Numbered from the stretch's first letter, positions 21,530 through 35,092 are shown. The stretch: DNA of 64,000 nt from Pseudorasbora parva (GCF_024679245.1 NC_090177.1:45234018-45298017); one strand, 5' to 3'. The notes: generated by a model not told the origin, from the letters alone. Translations and numbers: made by a program.

Positions 21530-23600
21530 TTTCTGTAATGCTGAAATGTTTTAGTCTTTCTGTAATGCTGAAATGTTTTAGTCTCTCTGAAATGCTGAAA
21601 TGTTTTAGTCTCTGAAATGCTGAAATGTTTTAATCTCTCTGTAATGCTGAAATGTTTTAGTCTCTCTGTAATGCTGAAATGTTTTAGTCTTTCTGAAATG
21701 CTGAAATGTTTTAGTCTCTGAAATGCTGAAATGTTTTAGTCTTTCTGAAATGCTGAAATGTTTTAGTCTCTGAAATGCTGAAATTTTTTAGTCTTTCTGA
21801 AATGCTGAAATGTTTTAGACTTTCTGAAATGCTGAAATGTTTTAGTCTTTCTGAAATGCTGAAATGTTTTAGTCTCTGAAATGCTGAAATGTTTTAGTCT
21901 TTCTGTAATGCTGAAATGTTTTAGTCTCTCTGAATTGCTGAAATGTTTTAGTCTTTCCGAAATGCTGAAATGTTTTAGTCTCTCTAAAATGCTGAAATGT
22001 TTTAGTCTTTCTGAAATGCTGAAATGTTTTAGTCTCTCTGAAATGCTGAAATGTTTTAGTCTTTCTGAAATGCTGAAATGTTTTAGTCTCTCTGTAATGC
22101 TGAAATGTTTTAGTCTTTCTGAAATGCTGAAATGTTTTAGTCTTTCTGAAATGCTGAAATGTTTTAGTCTCTCTAAAATGCTGAAATGTTTTAGTCTTTC
22201 TGAAATGCTGAAATGTTTTAGTCTCTCTGTAATGCTGAAATGTTTTAGTCTTTCTGAAATGCTGAAATGTTTTAGTCTTTCTGAAATGCTGAAATGTTTT
22301 AGTCTTTCTGAAATGCTGAAATGTTTTAGTGTCTCTGAAATGCTGAAATGTTTTAGTCTCTCTGAAATGCTGAAATGTTTTAGTCTCTGAAATGCTGAAA
22401 TGTTTAAGTCTTTCTGAAATGCTGAAATGTTTTAGTCTCTCTGAAATGCTGAAATGTTTTAGTCTCTCTGAAATGCTGAAATGTTTTAGTCTCTGAAATG
22501 CTGAAATGTTTTAGTCTCTCTGAAATGCTGAAATGTTTTAGTCTCTCTGAAATGCTGAAATGTTTTAGTCTCTGAAATGCTGAAATGTTTTAGTCTTTCT
22601 GAAATGCTGAAATGTTTTAGTCTCTGAAATGCTGAAATGTTTTAGTCTTTCTGAAATGCTGAAATGTTTTAGTCTCTCTGAAATGCTGAAATGTTTTAGT
22701 CTCTGAAATGCTGAAATGTTTTAGTTTTTCTGAAATGCTGAAATGTTTTAGTCTTTCTGAAATGCTGAAATGTTTTAGTCTCTGAAATGCTGAAATGTTT
22801 TAGTCTCTCTGAAATGCTGAAATGTTTTAGTCTCTGAAATGCTGAAATGTTTTAGTCTTTCTGAAATGCTGAAATGTTTTAGTCTCTCTGAAATGCTGAA
22901 ATGTTTTAGTCTCTCTGAAATGCTGAAATGTTTTAGTCTCTGAAATGCTGAAATGTTTTAGTCTTTCTGAAATGCTGAAATGTTTTAGTCTTTCTGAAAT
23001 GCTGAAATGTTTTAGTCTCTCTGAAATGCTGAAATGTTTTAGTCTCTCTGAAATGCTGAAATGTTTTAGTGTTTCTGAAATGTTTTAGTCTCTCTGTAAT
23101 GCTGAAATGTTTTAGTCTCTGAAATGCTGAAATGTTTTAGTCTCTCTGAAATGCTGAAATGTTTTAGTCTCTCTGAAATGCTGAAATGTTTTAGTCTTTC
23201 TGAAATGCTGAAATGTTTTAGTCTTTCTGAAATGCTGAAATGTTTTAGTCTTTCTGAAATGCTGAAATGTTTTAGTCTCTGAAATGCTGAAATGTTTTAG
23301 TCTCTCTGAAATGCTGAAATGTTTTAGTCTCTGAAATGCTGAAATGTTTTAGTCTTTCTGAAATGCTGAAATGTTTTAGTCTTTCTGAAATGCTGAAATG
23401 TTTTAGTCTCTCTGAAATGCTGAAATGTTTTAGTCTCTGAAATGCTGAAATGTTTTAGTCTTTCTGAAATGCTGAAATGTTTTAGTCTCTCTGAAATGCT
23501 GAAATGTTATAGTCTCTGAAATGCTGAAATGTTTTAGTCTTTCTGTAATGCTGAAATGTTTTAGTCTTTCTGTAATGCTGAAATGTTTTAGTCTTTCTGT
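21530..23600 (+). repeat. Satellite block Y, copy 2
   Basis: Copy of block Y at an offset of 2,750 bp (open run 21881-22390 identical in translation to 19131-19640; GTTATAG unit at 23506). The segment just before it is an extra 713-bp repeat (GTTATAG at 20756 and 21469; AAATTTTTT at 21068 and 21781). Confidence 0.8.
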
Positions 23601-24349
23601 AATGCTGAAATGTTTTAGTCTCTGAAATGCTGAAATGTTTTAGTCTCTGAAATGCTGAAATGTTTTAGTCTTTCTGTAATGCTGAAATGTTTTAGTCTCT
23701 GAAATGCTGAAATGTTTTAGTCTTTCTGAAATGCTGAAATGTTTTAGTCTTTCTGAAATGCTGAAATGTTTTAGTCTTTCTGTAATGCTGAAATGTTTTA
23801 GTCTTTCTGAAATGCTGAAATGTTTTAGTCTCTCTGTAATGCTGAAATGTTTTAGTCTTTCTGAAATGCTGAAATGTTTTAGTCTCTGAAATGCTGAAAT
23901 GTTTTAGTCTCTCTGTAATGCTGAAATGTTTTAGTCTTTCTGAAATGCTGAAATGTTTTAGTCTTTCTGTAATGCTGAAATGTTTTAGTCTTTCTGAAAC
24001 GCTGAAATGTTTTAGTCTTTCTGAAACGCTGAAATGTTTTAGTCTCTGAAATGCTGAAATGTTTTAGTCTCTGAAATGCTGAAATGTTTTAGTCTTTCTG
24101 AAATGCTGAAATGTTTTAGTCTTTCTGAAATGCTGAAATGTTTTAGTATCTCTGAAACGCTGAAATGTTTTAGTCTCTGAAATGCTGAAATGTTATAGTC
24201 TCTGAAATGCTGAAATGTTTTAGTCTCTGAAATGCTGAAATGTTTTAGTCTCTGAAATGCTGAAATGTTTTAGTCTCTCTGTAATGCTGAAATGTTTTAG
24301 TCTTTCTGAAATGCTGAAATGTTTTAGTCTTTCTAAAACGCTGAAATGT

Positions 24350-27170
24350 TTTAGTCTCTGAAATGCTGAAATGTTTTAGTCTCTCTGAAATGCTGAAATG
24401 TTTTAGTCTCTCTGAAATGCTGAAATGTTTTAGTCTCTCTGTAATGCTGAAATGTTTTAGTCTCTGAAATGCTGAAATGTTTTAGTCTCTGAAATGCTGA
24501 AATGTTTTAGTCTCTCTGTAATGCTGAAATGTTTTAGTCTTTCTGAAATGCTGAAATGTTTTAGTCTCTGAAATGCTAAAATGTTTTAGTCTCTGAAATG
24601 CTGAAATGTTTTAGTATCTCTGAAATGCTGAAATGTTTTAGTCTCTGAAATGCTGAAATGTTTTAGTCTCTGAAACGCTGAAATGTTTTAGTCTTTCTGT
24701 AATGCTGAAATGTTTTAGTCTCTCTGAAATGCTGAAATGTTTTAGTCTCTCTGAAATGCTGAAATGTTTTAGTATCTCTGAAATGCTGAAATGTTTTAGT
24801 CTTTCTGAAATGCTGAAATGTTTTAGTCTCTGAAATGCTGAAATGTTTTAGTCTTTCTGTAATGCTGAAATGTTTTAGTCTCTCTGAAATGCTGAAATGT
24901 TTTAGTCTTTCTGTAATGCTGAAATGTTTTAGTCTCTGAAATGCTGAAATGTTTTAGTCTTTCTGAAATGCTGAAATGTTTTAGTCTCTGAAATGCTGAA
25001 ATGTTTTAGTCTTTCTGAAATGCTGAAATGTTTTTGTCTTTCTGAAACGCTGAAATGTTTTAGTCTCTCTGAAACGCTGAAATGTTTTAGTCTCTCTGAA
25101 ACGCTGAAATGTTTTAGTCTCTCTGAAACGCTGAAATGTTTTAGTCTCTCTGAAATGCTGAAATGTTTTAGTCTCTGAAATGCTGAAATGTTTTAGTCTT
25201 TCTGTAATGCTGAAATGTTTTAGTCTTTCTGAAATGCTGAAATGTTTTAGTCTTTCTGAAATGCTGAAATGTTTTAGTCTCTCTGAAACGCTGAAATGTT
25301 TTAGTCTCTCTGAAATGCTGAAATGTTTTAGTCTCTCTGTAATGCTGAAATGTTTTAGTCTCTGAAATGCTGAAATGTTTTAGTCTCTGAAATGCTGAAA
25401 TGTTTTAGTCTCTCTGTAATGCTGAAATGTTTTAGTCTTTCTGAAATGCTGAAATGTTTTAGTCTTTCTAAAACGCTGAAATGTTTTAGTCTCTGAAATG
25501 CTGAAATGTTTTAGTCTCTCTGAAATGCTGAAATGTTTTAGTCTCTCTGAAATGCTGAAATGTTTTAGTCTCTCTGTAATGCTGAAATGTTTTAGTCTCT
25601 GAAATGCTGAAATGTTTTAGTCTCTGAAATGCTGAAATGTTTTAGTCTCTCTGTAATGCTGAAATGTTTTAGTCTTTCTGAAATGCTGAAATGTTTTAGT
25701 CTTTCTAAAACGCTGAAATGTTTTAGTCTCTGAAATGCTGAAATGTTTTAGTCTCTCTGAAATGCTGAAATGTTTTAGTCTTTCTGAAACGCTGAAATGT
25801 TTTAGTCTCTCTGTAATGCTGAAATGTTTTAGTCTTTCTGAAATGCTGAAATGTTTTAGTCTCTCTGAAATGCTGAAATGTTTTAGTCTTTCTGAAACGC
25901 TGAAATGTTTTAGTCTCTCTGTAATGCTGAAATGTTTTAGTCTTTCTGAAATGCTGAAATGTTTTAGTCTCTCTGAAATGCTGAAATGTTTTAGTCTCTC
26001 TGAAATGCTGAAATGTTTTAGTCTTTCTGTAATGCTGAAATGTTTTAGTCTTTCTGAAATGCTGAAATGTTTTCGTCTCTGAAATGCTGAAATGTTTTAG
26101 TCTCTCTGAAATGCTGAAATGTTTTAGTCTCTGAAATGCTGAAATGTTTTAGTCTCTCTGAAATGCTGAAATGTTTTAGTCTTTCTGAAATGCTGAAATG
26201 TTTTAGCCTCTCTGAAATGCTGAAATGTTTTAGTCTCTGAAATGCTGAAATGTTTTAGTCTTTCTAAAACGCTGAAATGTTTTAGTCTCTGAAATGCTGA
26301 AATGTTTTAGTATCTCTGAAATGCTGGATTGTTTTAGTCTTTCTAAAACGCTGAAATGTTTTAGTCTCTGAAATGCTGAAATGTTTTAGTCTTTCTGAAA
26401 TGCTGAAATGTTTTAGTCTTTCTGAAATGCTGAAATGTTTTAGTCTTTCTGAAATGTTTTAGTCTCTGAAATGCTGAAATGTTTTAGTCTCTCTGAAATG
26501 CTGAAATGTTTTAGTCTTTCTGAAATGCTGAAATGTTTTAGTCTCTGAAATGCTGAAATGTTTTAGTCTTTCTGAAATGCTGAAATGTTTTAGTCTTTCT
26601 GAAATGCTGAAATGTTTTAGTCTCTGAAATGCTGAAATGTTTTAGTGTTTCTGAAATGCTGAAATGTTTTAGTCTCTGAAATGCTGAAATGTTTTAGTCT
26701 TTCTGAAATGCTGAAATGTTTTAGTCTTTCTGAAACGCTGAAATGTTTTAGTCTCTGAAATGCTGAAATGTTTTAGTCTGTCTGAAATGCTGAAATGTTT
26801 TAGTCTCTGAAATGCTGAAATGTTTTAGTCTCTCTGTAATGCTGAAATGTTTTAGTCTTTCTGAAATGCTGAAATGTTTTAGTCTCTCTGAAATGCTGAA
26901 ATGTTTTAGTCTTTCTGAAATGCTGAAATGTTTTAGTCTGTCTGAAATGCTGAAATGTTTTAGTCTCTGAAATGCTGAAATGTTTTAGTCTTTCTGAAAT
27001 GCTGAAATGTTTTAGTCTCTGAAATGCTGAAATGTTTTAGTCTTTCTGAAATGCTGAAATGTTTTAGTCTTTCTGAAATGCTGAAATGTTTTAGTCTCTG
27101 AAATGCTGAAATGTTTTAGTCTTTCTGTAATGCTGAAATGTTTTAGTCTCTCTGAAATGCTGAAATGTTT
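24350..27170 (+). repeat. Satellite block X, copy 2
   Basis: Copy of block X with markers at 24576, 25030 and 26324. Compared with copy 1 it gains about 212 bp before 25735 and about 79 bp (three units) before block Y copy 3. Confidence 0.75.
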
Positions 27171-27199
27171 TAGTCTCTGAAATGCTGAAATGTTTTAGT

Positions 27200-29480
27200 C
27201 TCTCTGTAATGCTGAAATGTTTTAGTCTCTAAAATGCTGAAATGTTTTAGTCTCTGAAATGCTGAAATGTTTTAGTCTCTCTGAAATGCTGAAATGTTTT
27301 AGTCTCTGAAATGCTGAAATGTTTTAATCTCTCTGTAATGCTGAAATGTTTTAGTCTCTCTGTAATGCTGAAATGTTTTAGTCTTTCTGAAATGCTGAAA
27401 TGTTTTAGTCTTTCTGAAATGCTGAAATGTTTTAGTCTTTCTGAAATGCTGAAATGTTTTAGTCTCTGAAATGCTGAAATTTTTTAGTCTTTCTGAAATG
27501 CTGAAATGTTTTAGACTTTCTGAAATGCTGAAATGTTTTAGTCTTTCTGAAATGCTGAAATGTTTTAGTCTCTGAAATGCTGAAATGTTTTAGTCTTTCT
27601 GTAATGCTGAAATGTTTTAGTCTCTCTGAATTGCTGAAATGTTTTAGTCTTTCCGAAATGCTGAAATGTTTTAGTCTCTCTAAAATGCTGAAATGTTTTA
27701 GTCTTTCTGAAATGCTGAAATGTTTTAGTCTCTCTGAAATGCTGAAATGTTTTAGTCTTTCTGAAATGCTGAAATGTTTTAGTCTCTCTGTAATGCTGAA
27801 ATGTTTTAGTCTTTCTGAAATGCTGAAATGTTTTAGTCTTTCTGAAATGCTGAAATGTTTTAGTCTCTCTAAAATGCTGAAATGTTTTAGTCTTTCTGAA
27901 ATGCTGAAATGTTTTAGTCTCTCTGTAATGCTGAAATGTTTTAGTCTTTCTGAAATGCTGAAATGTTTTAGTCTTTCTGAAATGCTGAAATGTTTTAGTC
28001 TTTCTGAAATGCTGAAATGTTTTAGTGTCTCTGAAATGCTGAAATGTTTTAGTCTCTCTGAAATGCTGAAATGTTTTAGTCTCTGAAATGCTGAAATGTT
28101 TAAGTCTTTCTGAAATGCTGAAATGTTTTAGTCTCTCTGAAATGCTGAAATGTTTTAGTCTCTCTGAAATGCTGAAATGTTTTAGTCTCTGAAATGCTGA
28201 AATGTTTTAGTCTCTCTGAAATGCTGAAATGTTTTAGTCTCTCTGAAATGCTGAAATGTTTTAGTCTCTGAAATGCTGAAATGTTTTAGTCTTTCTGAAA
28301 TGCTGAAATGTTTTAGTCTCTGAAATGCTGAAATGTTTTAGTCTTTCTGAAATGCTGAAATGTTTTAGTCTTTCTGAAATGCTGAAATGTTTTAGTCTCT
28401 GAAATGCTGAAATGTTTTAGTTTTTCTGAAATGCTGAAATGTTTTAGTCTTTCTGAAATGCTGAAATGTTTTAGTCTCTGAAATGCTGAAATGTTTTAGT
28501 CTCTCTGAAATGCTGAAATGTTTTAGTCTCTGAAATGCTGAAATGTTTTAGTCTTTCTGAAATGCTGAAATGTTTTAGTCTCTCTGAAATGCTGAAATGT
28601 TTTAGTCTCTCTGAAATGCTGAAATGTTTTAGTCTCTGAAATGCTGAAATGTTTTAGTCTTTCTGAAATGCTGAAATGTTTTAGTCTTTCTGAAATGCTG
28701 AAATGTTTTAGTCTCTCTGAAATGCTGAAATGTTTTAGTCTCTCTGAAATGCTGAAATGTTTTAGTGTTTCTGAAATGTTTTAGTCTCTCTGTAATGCTG
28801 AAATGTTTTAGTCTCTGAAATGCTGAAATGTTTTAGTCTCTCTGAAATGCTGAAATGTTTTAGTCTCTCTGAAATGCTGAAATGTTTTAGTCTTTCTGAA
28901 ATGCTGAAATGTTTTAGTCTTTCTGAAATGCTGAAATGTTTTAGTCTTTCTGAAATGCTGAAATGTTTTAGTCTCTGAAATGCTGAAATGTTTTAGTCTC
29001 TCTGAAATGCTGAAATGTTTTAGTCTCTGAAATGCTGAAATGTTTTAGTCTTTCTGAAATGCTGAAATGTTTTAGTCTTTCTGAAATGCTGAAATGTTTT
29101 AGTCTCTCTGAAATGCTGAAATGTTTTAGTCTCTGAAATGCTGAAATGTTTTAGTCTTTCTGAAATGCTGAAATGTTTTAGTCTCTCTGAAATGCTGAAA
29201 TGTTATAGTCTCTGAAATGCTGAAATGTTTTAGTCTTTCTGTAATGCTGAAATGTTTTAGTCTTTCTGTAATGCTGAAATGTTTTAGTCTTTCTGTAATG
29301 CTGAAATGTTTTAGTCTCTGAAATGCTGAAATGTTTTAGTCTCTGAAATGCTGAAATGTTTTAGTCTTTCTGTAATGCTGAAATGTTTTAGTCTCTGAAA
29401 TGCTGAAATGTTTTAGTCTTTCTGAAATGCTGAAATGTTTTAGTCTTTCTGAAATGCTGAAATGTTTTAGTCTTTCTGTA
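27200..29480 (+). repeat. Satellite block Y, copy 3
   Basis: Third copy of block Y, 5,696 bp after copy 2: AAATTTTTT at 27477 and open run 27577-28086 with the same translation as the other copies. X and Y together form a larger block of roughly 4.5 kb repeated at about 8.4 kb. Confidence 0.8.
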
Positions 29481-29999
29481 ATGCTGAAATGTTTTAGTCT
29501 TTCTGAAACGCTGAAATGTTTTAGTCTCTGTAATGCTGAAATGTTTTAGTCTCTGTAATGCTGAAATGTTTTAGTCTTTCTGTAATGCTGAAATGTTTTA
29601 GTCTCTGAAATGCTGAAATGTTTTAGTCTTTCTGAAATGCTGAAATGTTTTAGTCTTTCTGAAATGCTGAAATGTTTTAGTCTTTCTGTAATGCTGAAAT
29701 GTTTTAGTCTTTCTGAAATGCTGAAATGTTTTAGTCTCTCTGTAATGCTGAAATGTTTTAGTCTTTCTGAAATGCTGAAATGTTTTAGTCTCTGAAATGC
29801 TGAAATGTTTTAGTCTCTCTGTAATGCTGAAATGTTTTAGTCTTTCTGAAATGCTGAAATGTTTTAGTCTTTCTGTAATGCTGAAATGTTTTAGTCTTTC
29901 TGAAACGCTGAAATGTTTTAGTCTTTCTGAAACGCTGAAATGTTTTAGTCTCTGAAATGCTGAAATGTTTTAGTCTCTGAAATGCTGAAATGTTTTAGT

Positions 30000-30600
30000 C
30001 TTTCTGAAATGCTGAAATGTTTTAGTATCTCTGAAACGCTGAAATGTTTTAGTCTCTGAAATGCTGAAATGTTATAGTCTCTGAAATGCTGAAATGTTTT
30101 AGTCTTTCTGTAATGCTGAAATGTTTTAGTCTTTCTGAAATGCTGAAATGTTTTAATCTTTCTGAAATGCTGAAATGTTTTAGTCTTTCTGAAATGATGA
30201 AATGTTTTAGTCTCTGAAATGCTGAAAGGTTTTAATCTTTCTGAAATGCTGAAATGTTTTAGTCTCTGAAATGCTGAAATGTTTTAGTCTTTCTGAAACG
30301 CTGAAATGTTTTAGTCTCTGAAATGCTGAAATGTTTTAGTCTCTGAAATGCTGAAATGTTTTAGTCTTTCTGAAATGCTGAAATGTTTTAGTATCTCTGA
30401 AACGCTGAAATGTTTTAGTCTCTGAAATGCTGAAATGTTATAGTCTCTGAAATGCTGAAATGTTTTAGTCTTTCTGTAATGCTGAAATGTTTTAGTCTTT
30501 CTGAAATGCTGAAATGTTTTAATCTTTCTGAAATGCTGAAATGTTTTAGTCTTTCTGAAATGATGAAATGTTTTAGTCTCTGAAATGCTGAAATGTTTTA
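30000..30600 (+). repeat. 366-bp tandem sub-block
   Basis: A unit containing GAAATGATGA occurs at 30191 and 30557, each with nearby GTTATAG and TTTTAATC units, giving a 366-bp tandem repeat. The first copy has a private AAAGG change at about 30227. The same pair recurs in the right-hand duplication at about 48.9-49.5 kb. Confidence 0.7.
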
Positions 30601-33600
30601 ATCTTTCTGAAATGCTGAAATGTTTTAGTCTCTGAAATGCTGAAATGTTTTAGTCTTTCTGTAATGCTGAAATGTTTTAGTCTCTGAAATGCTGAAATGT
30701 TTTAGTCTCTCTGTAATGCTGAAATGTTTTAGTCTTTCTGAAATGCTGAAATGTTTTAGTCTTTCTGTAATGCTGAAATGTTTTAGTCTCTGAAATGCTG
30801 AAATGGTTTAGTCTCTGAAATGCTGAAATGTTTTAGTCTTTCTGAAACGCTGAAATATTTTAGTCTTTCTGAAACGCTGAAATGTTTTAGTCTCTGAAAT
30901 GCTGAAATGTTTTAGTCTCTGAAATGCTGAAATGTTTTAGTCTTTCTGAAATGCTGAAATGTTTTAGTCTTTCTGAAATGCTGAAATGTTTTAGTCTTTC
31001 TGAAATGCTGAAATGTTTTAGTCTTTCTGAAACGCTGAAATGTTTTAGTCTTTCTGAAACGCTGAAATGTTTTAGTCTCTGAAATGCTGAAATGTTTTAG
31101 TCTCTCTGAAATGCTGAAATGTTTTAGTCTTTCTGAAATGCTGAAATGTTTTAGTCTCTCTGTAATGCTGAAATGTTTTAGTCTTTCTGTAATGCTGAAA
31201 TGTTTTAGTCTCTGAAATGCTGAAATGTTTTAGTCTTTCTGAAACGCTGAAATGTTTTAGTCTTTCTGAAACGCTGAAATGTTTTAGTCTCTGAAATGCT
31301 GAAATGTTTTAGTCTCTCTGAAATGCTGAAATGTTTTAGTCTTTCTGAAATGCTGAAATGTTTTAGTCTTTCTGAAATGCTGAAATGTTTTAGTCTTTCT
31401 GAAATGCTGAAATGTTTTAGTCTTTCTGAAATGCTGAAATGTTTTAGTCTTTCTGAAATGCTGAAATGTTTTAGTCTCTGAAATGCTGAAATGTTTTAGT
31501 CTCTCTGAAATGCTGAAATGTTTTAGTCTTTCTGAAATGCTGAAATGTTTTAGTCTTTCTGAAATGCTGAAATGTTTTAGTCTCTCTGTAATGCTGAAAT
31601 GTTTTAGTCTCTGAAACGCTGAAATGTTTTAGTCTCTGAAATGCTGAAATGTTTTAGTCTTTCTGAAATGCTGAAATGTTTTAGTCTTTCTGAAATGCTG
31701 AAATGTTTTAGTCTTTCTGAAATGCTGAAATGTTTTAGTCTCTCTGTAATGCTGAAATGTTTTAGTCTCTGAAATGCTGAAATGTTTTAGTCTCTGAAAT
31801 GCTGAAATGTTTTAGTCTTTCTGAAATGCTGAAATGTTTTAGTCTTTCTGAAATGCTGAAATGTTTTAGTCTTTCTGAAATGCTGAAATGTTTTAGTCTT
31901 TCTGAAATGCTGAAATGTTTTAGTCTCTGAAATGCTGAAATGTTTTAGTCTTTCTGAAATGCTGAAATGTTTTAGTCTTTCTGAAATGCTGAAATGTTTT
32001 AGTCTTTCTGAAATGCTGAAATGTTTTAGTCTCTGAAATGCTGAAATGTTTTAGTCTCTGAAATGCTGAAATGTTTTAGTCTTTCTGAAATGCTGAAATG
32101 TTTTAGTCTCTCTGAAATGCTGAAATGTTTTAGTCTTTCTGAAATGCTGAAATGTTTTAGTCTCTGAAATGTTTTAGTCTTTCTGAAATGCTGAAATGTT
32201 TTAGTCTTTCTGAAATGCTGAAATGTTTTAGTCTTTCTGAAATGCTGAAATGTTTTAGTCTCTGAAATGCTGAAATGTTTTAGTCTTTCTGAAATGCTGA
32301 AATGTTTTAGTCTCTCTGTAATGCTGAAATGTTTTAGTCTTTCTGAAATGCTGAAATGTTTTAGTCTCTCTGAAATGCTGAAATGTTTTAGTCTTTCTGT
32401 AATGCTGAAATGTTTTAGTCTCTGAAATGCTGAAATGTTTTGGTCTTTCTGAAATGCTGAAATGTTTTAGTCTTTCTGAAATGCTGAAATGTTTTAGTCT
32501 CTGAAATGTTTTAGTCTTTCTGAAATGCTGAAATGTTTTAGTCTTTCTGAAATGCTGAAATGTTTTAGTCTCTGAAATGCTGAAATGTTTTAGTCTTTCT
32601 GTAATGCTGAAATGTTTTAGTCTCTGAAATGCTGAAATGTTTTAGTCTTTCTGAAATGCTGAAATGTTTTAGTCTTTCTGAAATGCTGAAATGTTTTAGT
32701 CTTTCTGTAATGCTGAAATGTTTTAGTCTCTGAAATGCTGAAATGTTTTAGTCTTTCTGAAATGCTGAAATGTTTTAGTCTTTCTGAAATGCTGAAATGT
32801 TTTAGTCTCTCTGTAATGCTGAAATGTTTTAGTCTTTCTGAAATGCTGAAATGTTTTAGTCTCTGAAATGCTGAAATGTTTTAGTCTTTCTGAAATGCTG
32901 AAATGTTTTAGTCTCTCTGTAATGCTGAAATGTTTTAGTCTTTCTGAAATGCTGAAATGTTTTAGTCTTTCTGAAATGCTGAAATGTTTTAGTCTCTGAA
33001 ATGCTGAAATGTTTTAGTCTTTCTGTAATGCTGAAATGTTTTAGTCTTTCTGAAATGCTGAAATGTTTTAGTCTTTCTGAAATGCTGAAATGTTTTAGTC
33101 TCTGAAATGCTGAAATGTTTTAGTCTTTCTGAAATGCTGAAATGTTTTAGTCTCTGAAATGCTGAAATGTTTTAGTCTTTCTGAAACGCTGAAATGTTTT
33201 AGTCTCTGAAATGTTTTAGTCTTTCTGTAATGCTGAAATGTTTTAGTCTTTCTGAAATGCTGAAATGTTTTAGTCTCTCTGAAATGCTGAAATGTTTTAG
33301 TCTTTCTGTAATGCTGAAATGTTTTAGTCTCTGAAATGCTGAAATGTTTTGGTCTTTCTGAAATGCTGAAATGTTTTAGTCTTTCTGAAATGCTGAAATG
33401 TTTTAGTCTCTGAAATGTTTTAGTCTTTCTGAAATGCTGAAATGTTTTAGTCTTTCTGAAATGCTGAAATGTTTTAGTCTCTCTGAAATGCTGAAATGTT
33501 TTAGTCTTTCTGTAATGCTGAAATGTTTTAGTCTCTGAAATGCTGAAATGTTTTGGTCTTTCTGAAATGCTGAAATGTTTTAGTCTTTCTGAAATGCTGA

Positions 33601-34521
33601 AATGTTTTAGTCTCTGAAATGTTTTAGTCTTTCTGAAATGCTGAAATGTTTTAGTCTTTCTGAAATGCTGAAATGTTTTAGTCTCTGAAATGCTGAAATG
33701 TTTTAGTCTTTCTGTAATGCTGAAATGTTTTAGTCTCTGTAATGCTGAAATGTTTTAGTCTCTGAAATGCTGAAATGTTTTAGTCTTTCTGAAATGCTGA
33801 AATGTTTTAGTCTTTCTGAAATGCTGAAATGTTTTAGTCTCTGAAATGCTGAAATGTTTTAGTCTCTGAAATGCTGAAATGTTTTAGTCTTTCTGAAATG
33901 CTGAAATGTTTTAGTCTTTCTGAAATGCTGAAATGTTTTAGTCTCTCTGTAATGCTGAAATGTTTTAGTCTTTCTGAAATGCTGAAATGTTTTAGTCTCT
34001 GAAATGCTGAAATGTTTTAGTCTTTCTGAAATGCTGAAATGTTTTAGTCTCTCTGTAATGCTGAAATGTTTTAGTCTTTCTGAAATGCTGAAATGTTTTA
34101 GTCTTTCTGAAATGCTGAAATGTTTTAGTCTCTGAAATGCTGAAATGTTTTAGTCTTTCTGTAATGCTGAAATGTTTTAGTCTCTGAAATGCTGAAATGT
34201 TTTAGTCTCTCTGTAATGCTGAAATGTTTTAGTCTTTCTGAAATGCTGAAATGTTTTAGTCTTTCTGTAATGCTGAAATGTTTTAGTCTTTCTGAAATGC
34301 TGAAATGTTTTAGTCTTTCTGAAATGCTGAAATGTTTTAGTCTTTCTGAAATGCTGAAATGTTTTAGTCTCTGAAATGCTGAAATGTTTTAGTCTTTCTG
34401 AAATGCTGAAATGTTTTAGTCTCTGAAATGCTGAAATGTTTTAGTCTTTCTGAAACGCTGAAATGTTTTAGTCTCTCTGAAATGCTGAAATGTTTTAGTC
34501 TTTCTGAAATGCTGAAATGTT

Positions 34522-34524
34522 TTA
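34522..34524. repeat. Target-site duplication TTA, left side, copy 1
   Basis: The satellite TTTTAGTC is split by the element with TTA on both sides (34522-34524 and 38113-38115). Three-base TTA/TWA duplication is typical of PIF/Harbinger transposons. Confidence 0.8.
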
Positions 34525-34529
34525 AGCTA

Positions 34530-34548
34530 GGAACACACCAAGCCGACG
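34530..34548 (+). repeat. Terminal inverted repeat, left, copy 1
   Basis: GGAACACACCAAGCCGACG, the exact inverse of 38089-38107. Confidence 0.9.
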
Positions 34549-34829
34549 CCGATCAACTAGTGGCGACGAAAGCAAACTGCTGAGTCGGCTCACGTTGCCT
34601 CACGTCGGCAGCGTCTTGGGTCCAAAGCGGTCCAAAGTTGCCCTGACACACCAAGCCGACGCTCGACATCAGACGGCCAATAGCGCGTCCGTTCTGCGCC
34701 TGCGTTAGAGGAAATACATTTCCGTCCCAGCTGGTGGCAGTAGTCTGTTTTCGTTATTCGAAGCGGGAAACCGGAAGAGCTATAAAGATATCAGCTGTCG
34801 TTTTCGTTTCCCCACACAGACGGATTCGT

Positions 34830-35092
34830 CAGTGTTGCCAAGTCGGCTACTTTTAACCACTTGCCGTGGGTTGATTTTTTATTCCGCGGGTTAAAGGTTT
34901 AACATATTGCATCAGTTATATTTAGCTGAAATGGTTGTGTTGAAATAAATATTTTACTTTAGCCAATTCATATTCCACCAATGATAAGGATTCTAGGATG
35001 ATGACATAAGCAATATCGTATCAGCATAACTGTGCTGATAAGCGCACACTTTGTGAGGTACAGTGGCACTGCTGGGCTTGTTCGCTAATTTC

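Larger units (their letters stand above)
13198..34521 (+). repeat. 27/25-bp satellite array, left segment
   Basis: Tandem units with the constant core CTGAAATGTTTTAGTC and a variable spacer. Spacers TCTTTCTG or TCTCTCTG give 27-bp units; TCTCTG gives 25-bp units. Frequent substitutions are GTAATG for GAAATG and AACGC for AATGC. The unit has an internal direct duplication, CTGAAATG-CTGAAATG; loss of one 8-bp copy makes the rare 19-bp and 17-bp units (for example 18085, 20321, 32164). 27-bp runs stay open in frame as MLKCFSLSE repeats until a 25-bp unit brings AGT CTC TGA. No real gene is present. It is interrupted at 34525 by a transposon. Confidence 0.97.
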
